A stretch of 64,000 bases of DNA, taken from assembly GCF_002483305.1 (NCBI RefSeq), contig NZ_DLHQ01000025.1, forward strand, positions 96,519 through 160,518. The letters are read 5' to 3'. Source of the DNA: Brevundimonas sp. UBA7664. GTDB lineage: Bacteria > Pseudomonadota > Alphaproteobacteria > Caulobacterales > Caulobacteraceae. Shown piece by piece: positions 51,849-61,100 of the stretch (position 1 is its first letter; every line of letters begins with the position of its first letter). The notes beneath the pieces are model-generated. The model was given only the letters and a program-made list of their open reading frames with translations, searched no databases and was not told the origin of the DNA. Both the position numbers and the translations under genes were made by a program.

Positions 51849-52483
51849 CCCAGGCCAAGATCTGCGGCCTGACCACGCCCGATGCGCTCGATGCCGCCCT
51901 CGCCGGCGGCGCGGCCTTCGTCGGGGCGGTGATCTTTCCGAACAGCCCGCGCCACATCGACCCGCTGCACGGGGCGACCCTGTTCGAGCGGGCGCGGGGG
52001 CGGGCGAAGGTGGTGGCCGTGACGGTCGACGCCGACGACGCCCTGCTGACCGAAATCGCCCTGATCCTGAAGCCGGACCTGATCCAGCTGCACGGTCATG
52101 AGACGCGCGAGCAGGCCGAACGGGCAAGGCTGCTGACCGGGGCGGGGATCATCAAGGTGCTGCCGATCCGGACGGAGGAGGATTTCGCCGGGGCCGAGGC
52201 CTGGGAGCCGTTCGCCGATCATCTGATGTTCGATGCGAAACCCCCCGAGGGGTCGCACCTGCCGGGCGGAGTCGGGGCGCGGTTCGACTGGGCCCTGCTC
52301 GCCGACCGGGCCTTCCGCGATCCGTGGTTCGTGGCCGGGGGCCTGACCCCGGACAATGTGGCGCAGGCGATCCGGGTCTCCGGGGCCCCGTTGGTGGATG
52401 TGTCCTCTGGCGTGGAAACCGCGCCGGGTGTTAAGGACCCGGCCCTGATCGCGGCGTTCCTCGAGGCGGTGCGATCGGCCTGA
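51845..52483 (+). CDS. trpF: Phosphoribosylanthranilate isomerase
   Basis: A 212-residue TIM-barrel enzyme of tryptophan synthesis. AKICGLTTPDALDAAL at the N-terminus holds the catalytic Cys. LIQLHGHETREQA follows. The catalytic Asp is in DHLMFDAKPPEG. The phosphate-binding end is WFVAGGLTPDNV and VDVSSGVETAPGVKD. The start is a TTG at 51845, overlapping the toxin stop (TTGA) with no strong ribosome site of its own. It is the first biosynthetic gene of the run trpF-trpB-trpA-accD-folC. Confidence 0.95.
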   Translation: MTQAKICGLTTPDALDAALAGGAAFVGAVIFPNSPRHIDPLHGATLFERARGRAKVVAVTVDADDALLTEIALILKPDLIQLHGHETREQAERARLLTGAGIIKVLPIRTEEDFAGAEAWEPFADHLMFDAKPPEGSHLPGGVGARFDWALLADRAFRDPWFVAGGLTPDNVAQAIRVSGAPLVDVSSGVETAPGVKDPALIAAFLEAVRSA

Positions 52484-52515
52484 TTTCCGCCGCTCCCCCG
52501 CGCGAAGGCTATGAC

Positions 52516-53730
52516 GTGAACGCCATTATCCCGAACCACTACGCCATGCCTGACGCCGAGGGCCGGTTCGGTCCCTATGGCGGACGGTTCGTGGCCGAGA
52601 CGCTGATGCCGCTGATCCACGAGCTGGATGCGGCCTATGAGGCGGCCAAGGCCGATCCGACGTTCCAGGCCGAGCTGGACGGCTTCCTGACCGACTATGT
52701 CGGCCGGCCCAGCCCGATGTATCTGGCCGAGCGCCTGACAGAGCACTACGGAGCCGCCGACATCTGGTTCAAGCGCGACGAGCTGAACCATACGGGCGCG
52801 CACAAGATCAACAACTGCATGGGCCAGATCCTGCTGGCCATGCGGATGGGCAAGACGCGGATTATCGCGGAAACGGGCGCCGGCCAGCACGGCGTGGCCA
52901 CGGCGACGGTCTGCGCCCGCTTCGGCCTGAAATGCATCGTCTATATGGGTGCGACCGATGTCGAGCGGCAGTCGCCCAACGTCTTCCGCATGAAGCTGCT
53001 GGGGGCCGAGGTGGTGCCGGTGACGGCCGGCCGGGCGACGCTCAAGGACGCCATGAACGAGGCGATGCGCGACTGGGTCACGAATGTCGAGGACACCTAC
53101 TATCTGATCGGCACCGCCGCCGGGCCGCATCCCTATCCGGCCATGGTGCGCGACTTCCAGAGCGTGATCGGGCGCGAGACACGGGCCTCCATGCTGGCGC
53201 GGCGCGGCAAGTTGCCGGATGCGGTGGTGGCGGCGATCGGGGGCGGGTCGAACGCGATCGGCCTGTTCCACCCCTTCATCGACGACGCCGGCGTGCGGCT
53301 GATCGGGGTCGAGGCCGCCGGGCGCGGGCTGGACGGGCCGGACCATGCGGCCAGCCTGCAGGGCGGACGGCCCGGCGTGCTGCACGGCAACCGCACCTAT
53401 CTGCTGCAGGACGACGACGGCCAGATCCTCGAGGGCCATTCGATCTCGGCCGGGCTGGACTATCCGGGCATCGGTCCCGAACACGCCTGGCTGAAGGACA
53501 TCGGCCGGGCCGAATACCGCGCCGCCACCGACGCCGAGGCGCTGGAGGCCTTCCAGCTGTGTTCGAAGCTGGAGGGGATCATCCCGGCGCTGGAGCCCAG
53601 CCACGCCCTCGCCCGGGTCGGCGAGATCGCCCGGGAAGTGGGCAGGGGCGGCGACGTGGTGCTGAACATGTGCGGGCGGGGCGACAAGGACATCTTCGCG
53701 GTGGCGAAGCATCTGGGCGTGGAGCTCTGA
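52516..53730 (+). CDS. trpB: Tryptophan synthase beta chain
   Basis: A 404-residue PLP enzyme joining indole and serine. The N-terminal GRFGPYGGRFVAETLMPL is the family opening. The PLP Lys is in LNHTGAHKINNCMGQ near residue 95. ETGAGQHGVATATV with the conserved Glu lies near 117. GGGSNAIGLFHPF is the PLP-phosphate loop near 240. It lies 33 bases after trpF. Tryptophan operons normally place trpA directly next, but here two small secreted-protein genes come between. Confidence 0.97.
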   Translation: MNAIIPNHYAMPDAEGRFGPYGGRFVAETLMPLIHELDAAYEAAKADPTFQAELDGFLTDYVGRPSPMYLAERLTEHYGAADIWFKRDELNHTGAHKINNCMGQILLAMRMGKTRIIAETGAGQHGVATATVCARFGLKCIVYMGATDVERQSPNVFRMKLLGAEVVPVTAGRATLKDAMNEAMRDWVTNVEDTYYLIGTAAGPHPYPAMVRDFQSVIGRETRASMLARRGKLPDAVVAAIGGGSNAIGLFHPFIDDAGVRLIGVEAAGRGLDGPDHAASLQGGRPGVLHGNRTYLLQDDDGQILEGHSISAGLDYPGIGPEHAWLKDIGRAEYRAATDAEALEAFQLCSKLEGIIPALEPSHALARVGEIAREVGRGGDVVLNMCGRGDKDIFAVAKHLGVEL

Positions 53731-53732
53731 CC

Positions 53733-54143
53733 ATGATGATGGCGATGATGATGGCCGCGGCCCTTTCGGCCGAACCGGGGCAGGCGGGTCCGGACCTGCC
53801 GCTGCTGGCCGGGGCCACGGCCGCGCCCGATTGCGGCAACCAGCCGGTGCTGGTCGGCGCCTGGTGCGTCAGCGCGCCCCTGTCGGCGATGGAAGGCGTG
53901 GCCCGGGCCTATGTGGCCGACCTGACCGGCCAGGGCTGGCTGGTCGCAGACGGCGGCGCCAGCCGCGCCGTGCTGGTGCGGCGCAAGGACGGCGGCGGCT
54001 GCGACACCGTGCAGATGCTGATCGTGCGCGACACCTCGGCCCCGGCGACGGCCGAGAGCGTGGCCTGGCTGGGCGTCGCGTCTGTGCCCGGCGACGTCTG
54101 CGCGGCGGAGGCGGAAGCTCCAGACACGGGCTCCGGCCAGTGA
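53733..54143 (+). CDS. Small secreted protein inserted in the trp operon (paralogue 1)
   Basis: A 136-residue protein I cannot assign to a family. Its N-terminus is Met-rich (MMMAMMMAAALSAEPG) with several in-frame ATG codons. It could be an unusual signal peptide lacking basic residues and cut after LSA. The mature part has DLPLLAGATAAPDCG, WCVSAPLSAMEGVARAYVAD, GQGWLVADGGASRAVLVRRK and DGGGCD, with cysteines suited to disulfides. These blocks match the next gene (54140). It starts two bases after the trpB stop, and its own stop overlaps the next start as GTGA, so it belongs to the trp transcript. A role in tryptophan metabolism is not implied. Confidence 0.75.
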   Translation: MMMAMMMAAALSAEPGQAGPDLPLLAGATAAPDCGNQPVLVGAWCVSAPLSAMEGVARAYVADLTGQGWLVADGGASRAVLVRRKDGGGCDTVQMLIVRDTSAPATAESVAWLGVASVPGDVCAAEAEAPDTGSGQ

Positions 54144-54568
54144 TCGCCGGATTACTTGCGCTGAGTTTGGCTGCTGGCGTTCAGGCTCAGGAACGAACCC
54201 TTCTGCCCGGATACGCCGATCTGCCTGTCATCGCCGGCGACCCGGCCTGTGGCCTGTTTGAGGCGGAGGCCGGAACCGTAACCGTAACCGATTGTGTCAC
54301 CGTGCCGCTGGAAACACTCAATGAGGTTTTCTACGAGTACGTCGGTCTGCTCAGACGCTCCGGTTGGCGGTTCACGGGCGGGGCGGCAATTGTCTTCTAC
54401 TTCCAACGTGATCGCCCGGGCGGCGGCTGCGAGGGCATCGATCTGGCGGCCATGGCCGATTTCGAGATGCTCGAACGGCCGGAGTCCAAACCGGAAGACA
54501 TGAGATTTCCGAGCATGATCATGTTTATGAAGCGGCCCGAAGTCGCTTGCGTCGCTGAGGGCCTCTGA
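54140..54568 (+). CDS. Small secreted protein inserted in the trp operon (paralogue 2)
   Basis: A 142-residue protein with a short signal peptide (MIAGLLALSLAAGVQAQ) and a GTG start at 54140 overlapping the previous stop. The mature chain aligns with paralogue 1 through LPVIAGDPAC, TDCVTVPLETLNEVFYEYVGL, SGWRFTGGAAIVFYFQRD, RPGGGCEGID and a late Cys (RPEVACVAEG). The pair therefore comes from a tandem duplication. The gene is less GC-rich than trpB and trpA. Its stop shares one base with the trpA start (TGATG). No enzyme motif is seen; the function is unknown. Confidence 0.75.
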   Translation: MIAGLLALSLAAGVQAQERTLLPGYADLPVIAGDPACGLFEAEAGTVTVTDCVTVPLETLNEVFYEYVGLLRRSGWRFTGGAAIVFYFQRDRPGGGCEGIDLAAMADFEMLERPESKPEDMRFPSMIMFMKRPEVACVAEGL

Positions 54569-55398
54569 TGACCACTGCCCGTATCAACGCCCGTTTCGCC
54601 GCGCTGAAGGCCGAGGGCCGGGCCGGGTTCGTGGCCTATGTGATGGCCGGCGATCCGACCCGGGATCAGGCGCTGGAAATCCTGCGCGGCCTGCCGGCGG
54701 CGGGCGCGGATCTGATTGAACTGGGCTTTCCCTTCTCCGATCCGATGGCCGAGGGGCCGCCGATCCAGCGCGCGGCGCTGCGCGGGCTCAAGGCCGGGCT
54801 GACCCTGAAGGGGACGCTGGCTTTGGCCGCCGACTTCCGCGCCGGGGACGCCGACACGCCGGTGATCCTGATGGGCTATCTCAACCCGATCGAAAGCTAC
54901 GGCTATGACGCCTTCGCCCGCGACGCGGCGGCCAGCGGCGTCGACGGGCTGATCGTGGTCGACTGCCCGCCGGAAGAGGCCGGACCGCTGTCGGACGCCC
55001 TGGACGCGGCGCAGGTCTCACTGATCCGTCTCGCGACCCCGACCTCGGACGACGCGCGGCTGAAGCTGATCGCCGAGCGGACCTCGGGCTTCGTCTACTA
55101 TGTCTCGGTCGCCGGCGTGACCGGCGTCAAGGAGGCCCAGACCCTGTCCGTGGCCCCCGCCGTCGAGCGGGTGCGCAAGGCTTCGGGCCTGCCGGTGGCG
55201 GTCGGATTCGGGGTCAAGACGCCGGAACGGGCCGCCGAGATCGCCCGGGTCGCCGATGCGGTGGTGGCCGGATCGGTGCTGGTCGACGAGGTCGCCGCCG
55301 CGCTGGCGGCGAACGAACCCGCCGTCCCGCGCGTTCTGGCGAAGGTGAAGGCCCTCGCGGACGCGGTCCGGGGTGCGCGGGTCGCGGAAACGGTCTAA
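54568..55398 (+). CDS. trpA: Tryptophan synthase alpha chain
   Basis: A 276-residue TIM-barrel enzyme that splits indole-glycerol phosphate and channels indole to TrpB. The catalytic Glu and Asp are in DLIELGFPFSDPMAEGPPIQ near residues 50-60. VDCPPEEAGPL near 135 and YYVSVAGVTGVKEAQ near 175 are the loops over the active site. VGFGVKTPERAAEIA and a final VAGSVLVDEV bind phosphate. It overlaps the preceding small gene by one base. accD follows after 9 bases. Confidence 0.97.
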   Translation: MTTARINARFAALKAEGRAGFVAYVMAGDPTRDQALEILRGLPAAGADLIELGFPFSDPMAEGPPIQRAALRGLKAGLTLKGTLALAADFRAGDADTPVILMGYLNPIESYGYDAFARDAAASGVDGLIVVDCPPEEAGPLSDALDAAQVSLIRLATPTSDDARLKLIAERTSGFVYYVSVAGVTGVKEAQTLSVAPAVERVRKASGLPVAVGFGVKTPERAAEIARVADAVVAGSVLVDEVAAALAANEPAVPRVLAKVKALADAVRGARVAETV

Positions 55399-55407
55399 AG
55401 CGCGCCT

Positions 55408-56304
55408 ATGGCTGAGAAGAACCCTCCCAAACCCCAGGAAAAGCGCGGCGGCTGGCTGTCGCGTTTCGCGCCCGGCGTCCGCAAGATCGTCAGCCGGCGC
55501 GACACGCCCGACAATCTGTGGGTCAAGGATCCCGATTCCGGCGAGATGCTGTACCGCCCGGACCTGGAGGCCAGCCTGTGGGTCACGCCTTCGGGCCGGC
55601 ACATGCGGATCGACGCCCCGACCCGGCTGCGCGCCACCTTCGACGACGGCGACTATGAGCCGATCGACACGCCGGAGGTGCCCGAGGACCCGCTGAAATT
55701 CTCGGACGGCAAGCCCTACAAGGACCGTCTGGCCGCCGCCCGCAAGGCCGCCGGCCGCAAGGACACCATGGCCATCGGCTTCGGCGAACTGGACGGCACG
55801 CCGGCCGTGGTCATCGTTCAGGACTTCACCTTCATGGGCGGCTCGCTCGGAATGGCCGCGGGCGAGGCCTTCATCGCCGCCGCCCGCGCCGCCATCGAAC
55901 GCGGCGTGCCGCTGGTCTGTTTCACTGCCGCCGGCGGGGCGCGGATGCAGGAAGGCGCCCTCAGCCTGATGCAGATGGCCCGAACTACCCTGGCCATCCA
56001 GGAGCTGAAGGCGGTCCAGCTGCCCTTCGTCGTGGTGCTGACCGACCCCACCACCGGCGGGGTCACCGCCAGCTACGCCATGCTGGGCGATGTCCATCTG
56101 GCCGAGCCGGGGGCCCTGATCGGCTTCGCCGGCCCGCGCGTGATCGAGGCGACCATCCGCGAGAAACTGCCCCCCGGCTTCCAGCGCGCCGAATACCTTC
56201 AGGAGAAGGGCATGGTCGACAAGGTCGTGCCCCGGGCGGAACTGCCCGAAACCCTCGGCCGGATCCTGTCGATGCTGATGGGCGGGAAGCGCCGGGCGGC
56301 CTAG
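55408..56304 (+). CDS. accD: Acetyl-CoA carboxylase carboxyltransferase subunit beta
   Basis: A 298-residue carboxyltransferase subunit for malonyl-CoA synthesis. The crotonase-like core has IVQDFTFMGGSLGMAAGEAF, the acyl-CoA/biotin-site loop FTAAGGARMQEGALSLMQMA, TDPTTGGVTASYAMLGD and GFAGPRVIEATI. The N-terminal part lines up with the E. coli zinc ribbon, but all four zinc cysteines are replaced: LWVKDPDSGEMLYRPDLEAS has D and S, and WVTPSGRHMR has T and G. The zinc ribbon has thus been lost or rebuilt, as in other alphaproteobacterial AccD. It lies in the trp-accD-folC run; accA is not in the window. Confidence 0.95.
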   Translation: MAEKNPPKPQEKRGGWLSRFAPGVRKIVSRRDTPDNLWVKDPDSGEMLYRPDLEASLWVTPSGRHMRIDAPTRLRATFDDGDYEPIDTPEVPEDPLKFSDGKPYKDRLAAARKAAGRKDTMAIGFGELDGTPAVVIVQDFTFMGGSLGMAAGEAFIAAARAAIERGVPLVCFTAAGGARMQEGALSLMQMARTTLAIQELKAVQLPFVVVLTDPTTGGVTASYAMLGDVHLAEPGALIGFAGPRVIEATIREKLPPGFQRAEYLQEKGMVDKVVPRAELPETLGRILSMLMGGKRRAA

Positions 56305-56314
56305 ACTCCGCCCG

Positions 56315-57601
56315 ATGGATCCGATTTCCGAACGCCTCCGCGCGCGCCATCCGCAGCGCATCGACCTGTCGCTGGAGCGGATGCGCGTCCTGTGCGCCGG
56401 TCTGGGCGATCCACAGCACCGGCTGCCGCCGGTGGTCCACGTGGCCGGCACCAACGGCAAGGGCTCGACCGTCGCCTTCATCCGCGCCATCGCCGAGGCG
56501 GCGGGCCTGACCGTCCACGCCTACACCTCGCCGCATCTGGTGCGGTTCAACGAGCGCATCCGGCTGGCGGGCCAGCTGATCAGCGATGAGGCGCTGAACG
56601 GCATTCTTGACCGGGTCGAGGCGGCCATAGACCGCAGCGGCGCCGAGGCGACGGTGTTCGAAAGCACGACCGCCGCCGCCTTCGTCGCCATGAGCGAGAC
56701 GCCCGCCGACCTGGCCATTGTCGAGGTCGGCCTCGGCGGGGTGCTGGACGCCACCAACGTCATCGAACGGCCGCTGCTCAGCGTCATCGCGCCGGTCGAT
56801 CTGGATCACGCCGAATTCCTCGGCGACAGCCTGCACGGGGTGGCGGTCGAGAAAGCCGGCATCCTGAAAGCCGGGGCGCGCGGCCTGATCGCCCGCCAGC
56901 CCGAGGTCGCCATGGCGGCCATCGAGGCGGCCGCGCGGGCGGTGCACGCCCCCCTGACCGTCATGGGCGTGGATTTCGACGCCTGGGCCGAGCGCGGCGG
57001 GCTGTCGTACCAGGATCAGGAGCGGTTCCTCGACCTGCCCGCCCCGGCGCTGACCGGGCCGCACCAGATTGACAATGCCGGTCTGGCCGTCGCGGTCGCC
57101 CTGGAACTGGACCTGCCCGAGGCGGCCATCGCCGAGGGGCTGCGGTCGGTGCGTTGGCCGGCGCGGATGCAGCGGCTGACGGCCGGGCCCTATGGGGAAG
57201 CGGCGCGGGCGGCGGACGCGGAACTGTGGCTGGACGGCGGGCACAATCCGCACGCCGGGGCGGCCCTGGCGCTGGCCCTCGCGGAACGTCAGGCGAAGGC
57301 GCCCCGGCCCCTGGCCCTGATCGTCGGCATGCTGGCCAACAAGGACGCGGGCGGCTTCTTCGCGGCGCTCGGCCAGTCAGGCGCGGCGGTGTTCACCGTG
57401 CCGTTCGACGGCGCGGCGGCCGAGCCGGAGGCGCTGGCCGCGGTGGCGCGTGGCCACGGTCTCGGCGCGACGCCCTGCGCCTCGGTCGAGGAGGCGCTGA
57501 CGCGCGCCCTCAGGCTCGGCGCCGGCCGGGTCGTGATCTGCGGGTCGCTGTATCTGGCGGGCGAGGTGCTGGGCGCCGCGCGCGAGACCTGGCCGGAGTA
57601 G
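56315..57601 (+). CDS. folC: Folylpolyglutamate synthase / dihydrofolate synthase
   Basis: A 428-residue Mur-ligase-type ATPase adding glutamate to (dihydro)folate. The P-loop is VVHVAGTNGKGSTVAFIRAI near residue 47. HAYTSPHLVRFNERIRL follows. The Mg-binding region is VDLDHAEFLGDSLHGVAVEKAGI near 165, with the carbamylated Lys equivalent at VEKAG. The C-terminal domain has WLDGGHNPHAGAALALA. The start is the ATG at 56315, ten bases after accD. Its stop is followed at once by a perfect hairpin (57601-57657). Confidence 0.96.
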   Translation: MDPISERLRARHPQRIDLSLERMRVLCAGLGDPQHRLPPVVHVAGTNGKGSTVAFIRAIAEAAGLTVHAYTSPHLVRFNERIRLAGQLISDEALNGILDRVEAAIDRSGAEATVFESTTAAAFVAMSETPADLAIVEVGLGGVLDATNVIERPLLSVIAPVDLDHAEFLGDSLHGVAVEKAGILKAGARGLIARQPEVAMAAIEAAARAVHAPLTVMGVDFDAWAERGGLSYQDQERFLDLPAPALTGPHQIDNAGLAVAVALELDLPEAAIAEGLRSVRWPARMQRLTAGPYGEAARAADAELWLDGGHNPHAGAALALALAERQAKAPRPLALIVGMLANKDAGGFFAALGQSGAAVFTVPFDGAAAEPEALAAVARGHGLGATPCASVEEALTRALRLGAGRVVICGSLYLAGEVLGAARETWPE

Positions 57602-57657
57602 GGGCGAGGGTCGAGCAAGGAAGGATCCGGGGTCATTCGACCCTCGACCCTCGCCCC
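57601..57657. terminator. Perfect 15-bp inverted repeat at a convergent gene junction
   Basis: GGGGCGAGGGTCGAG (57601-57615) is the exact complement of CTCGACCCTCGCCCC (57643-57657), with a 27-base loop. It fills the 68-base gap between folC and trxA, which converge, so it is placed to end both transcripts. The right side carries repeats of CGACCCT. The GGGGCGAGGG word also occurs at 17378-17387, in the other convergent-junction hairpin. Confidence 0.7.
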
Positions 57658-57669
57658 TCGACCCTTCCG

Positions 57670-58008
57670 TCAGGCGGCGGTCTGACCGATGCCGGCCTCG
57701 GCCAGCCATTCGACGATCTTGCCCTTGGGCATGGCGCCGACCTTCATCGAGGCCATCTGCCCGTCCTTGAACAGCATCAGGGTCGGGATCCCCTTCACGC
57801 CCAGTTTCGACGGGATCATCGGGCTGTCGTCGATATTGACCTTGGCGATCACGACCTGGCCGGCCAGTTCATCGGCGATCTGCTCCAGGGCGGGGCCGAT
57901 CTGCTTGCAGGGGCCGCACCACTCGGCCCAGAAATCAACCAGCACGGGGGTGGCGGACTTGAGGACGTCGGCTTCGAAACTGTCGTCGGTGACCTTGACG
58001 GTGGCCAT
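57670..58008 (-). CDS. trxA: Thioredoxin
   Basis: A 112-residue cytoplasmic thioredoxin. The active site VLVDFWAEWCGPCKQIGP lies near residue 23, with cis-Pro in VKGIPTLMLFKDGQ near 75 and a conserved Asp in AKVNIDDSPM. All positions match a general-purpose thioredoxin. The start is the ATG at 58008. It lies 98 bases downstream of addA on the same strand, so it may be co-transcribed with addAB or have its own promoter. Confidence 0.97.
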   Translation of the reverse strand: MATVKVTDDSFEADVLKSATPVLVDFWAEWCGPCKQIGPALEQIADELAGQVVIAKVNIDDSPMIPSKLGVKGIPTLMLFKDGQMASMKVGAMPKGKIVEWLAEAGIGQTAA

Positions 58009-58106
58009 GGGGATTTTCTCCAGATCGGCCGGGCATCATGAGCTGATTCCGGCGCTTCGACAGCCGATGTGGGGCGCCGGGTCCGGCAATTCAACGCATC
58101 CCGGCG

Positions 58107-61100
58107 TCAGCCGGACAGCGCCGCGTCCATCATCGTCTGCGGAACCGCCATCAGCCGGGGGCCGTCGGTCCAGACCAGCGCCGCCTCGACCGCGCGATCC
58201 GGATACAGGACCCTGAGGACCGCCGCATAGACGGCCAGCTGGGCCACATAGGCCGGGTCGGCGTCCTCGATCCGGTCCGGCGCGGGGCGGTTGGTCTTGT
58301 AGTCCACCACCAGCACCCGGTCGGGCGTCACCACCAGCCGGTCCATGCGTCCCGATATCGGGACATCGCCGACAGACCCGGTCAGGGCGACCTCGGACCG
58401 GGAGCCGGCGCCGAACACGGGCGCGAACCGGGCGTCGTCCAGGACGCGGAAGGCGGCATCGATCATCTCGGCGCGCTGGGCGTCATCAAGGTCACGTTCA
58501 CGGGACAAGATGCGCGCCGCCGCATCGGAACGGTCGGTCACCGCGATCTCGGGCAGTCGCTCCAGCAGCCGGTGGATCAGGTTGCCGCGCCGGAACCGCC
58601 CCAGCGGCGCCCCGGGGCCCGCGGCAGTGGCCAGCGGCGAGGGGGCGGGGATGCGGATCGTTTCGTCCATCTTCGAGGGCGAGGCGAAGCGGGCCGCGCT
58701 ATCGGCCGCCGGAGCGGTCCGCGCCCAGGCGGGAACGACGATGGATCGCGCGCGGCCGATGGTTCCCGCCAGAAGGCGCTCCGGATCGACGCCAAAGCGG
58801 CGAACGCCGTCGTTGATGCCGCGAACATTGAGCGGCTCGTCCTCGCCCAGCCGGTCGAAGGTCCCGGCGATGACGTCCCACCAGCTGCCGGGCTCGAAGC
58901 CCGTGTCCGAACGTCTCAGCGCCCGGCCCATGATCACCAGCCGGTCGCGGGCGCGGGTCAGGGCGACATAGAGCAGGCGCAGGGATTCGGCGTCGGCGCG
59001 GGCGATGCGGGCCTCGCGGGCGGCCTTCGACGCCGGGCAGTCGTCCTTTGCCGAGCCGGGGCACATCAGCCAGCCTTCTCCCTCCGACCCGTCGTCGTCG
59101 GCGGCGGGCATCAGGGTCGGGCCCTGCGGCTTGGCCCGCGAGGTGGTGTCGGGAAGGATGACGACGGGCGCCTCCAGCCCCTTGGCCCCGTGCACGGTCA
59201 TGACCCGGACCTCGTCGCGGGCCCCTTCCATCTCGCGCTTGACCTCGACGTCGGCGGCTTCCAGCAGCGACACACAGGTCTCGAGGTCGACGCCCCCGCG
59301 GCCCTCGGCGGCGAGGACCTGGGCGAGAGTCTCGTCGATCGCCTCCTCGGCCTCGCGCCCCAGCCGGGCGAGGATGCGGGCGCGGCCGGTGATGCCGGTG
59401 TCGTCGACCCGGTTCAGCAGGCTGGAGAAGAAGGCGAAGGGGTCGCGGTCGCGGGCGTCCAGCGCGGCCTGGACGAAGTCGCGGGCGCGGCGCCATTGCG
59501 GCTGGTCGTCGGCACGCTGTTGCAGTTCGCGCCACAGGGTCCGGCCCGCGCGGGCCTCCTTGTCGGCCAGCGGATACAGGCTGTGCGGATCGCCGAAGTC
59601 GCTGACGTCGCAGAACGGGCTGCGCAGCACCTCGGCGAGGCTCAGGTCGTCGTCGGGATAGAGGACGAAACGCGCCACGGCGATCAGGTCGTCGAAGACG
59701 ATATGACTGCTGAGCTTGAGCCGGTCGGCGCCGGCCACGGGCACGGCCTCGGCCTTGAGGGCGCGGATGATCTCCTCGAACAGGGCGTCGCGGCGGCGCA
59801 CGAGGACGAGGAAATCGCCCCAGCGCGCCGGGCGCAGGCCTTCGTCGACCTTGTGGTCGTGAACGACCGTACCGGCCTCGACCTGTGCGCGGATTTCGCG
59901 GGCCAGCGCCTGGGCCAGCTGTTTGCGGCCGCTGCGGGCGTCTTCCTTGTCGACCGGGGCGTTCCAGGCCTCGCGGTCGGGCGTGGCCGGGTCGTGGAAC
60001 AGCGGCCAGAGGTCGATCGCGCCGTGCTCGCCGACGCGGGCGGGGTGATGGGTCGGGATGTCGCCCGAGGCGCCGACCAGGGCCCGGGTCCGCTCCGGCC
60101 CCTCGAAGGCGGCGTCGACGAAGGCCAGCACCTCCTCGGTCGAGCGGAAGGAGGTGTCGAGCGGCACTTCCTCGAACGGGCGTCCGGCGCCGCGGGCGAG
60201 GGCCTCATAGGCCTGGGCTTCCTGCCGCAGCCTCTCGGGCCGCGCGCCCTGGAAGGAATAGATCGACTGTTTCTCGTCACCGACGGCGAAGACGGTGCGG
60301 GGGATGCGCGGGACGGTCTCGCCCCGCCGCGGCGCGCCCTCGCCCGCGAAGAACTCCTCGGTCAGGGCCTTGAAGATGGCCCACTGGTCGGGGGCGGTGT
60401 CCTGGGCCTCGTCGACGAGGACGTGCTCGATCCCCCCGTCCAGTTTGAACAGCACCCAGGCCGCGGTGGACCGTTTGGTCAGCAGATCGACGGTGCGGAC
60501 GACGAGGTCGGAGAAGTCGAGCGCGCCCTGCCGGGCCTTGGCGCTCTCGTAGAAGGCGGCGTGGGCCTTGGCCAGGGTCAGGGCCTTGACCGTGTCGTCG
60601 GCGACCCGGGCGGCGCGCATGCGGTCCAGCACGGCGCAGTATTTCAGCGAGACGGAGTCGAGGTAGCCCGCCGCCCCGGCCGGGGCGCTCTTTGTGCCGA
60701 ATTTGGTCCGCGCCTCGCCTTTGGAGTCGATGAACAGGGCCTTCATGGCCGCGAGGCTGGAGTGCGGCGGGACCGCGTCGCGCATCAGGGTCGCGATTTT
60801 CTGGTCATTGGTCGAACCGGTCGCGAATCCGTCGGCGGCGGCGCGCCAGGCGGCGGGGTCGAGCCAGTTGAGGAAGTCGCGCTCGATCGCGGCGGGGGTC
60901 TCGTCCGGAGAGACGCCGGCCAGGATGTACGGGCCGGGGGCGGCGCCCGAAGCGACGCGGTCGACATAGGCGACGAGCTTGCCACGCTCGGCCTCGATCA
61001 TGGCCAGAAGGGCGTGAAAGGCCTTCCAGTCCAGCTCGACGGCGAAATGGGAGTAGGCAAGGCCAACGGGCCCCTCGACGTCTTTCAGCGCCTCGCGGGC

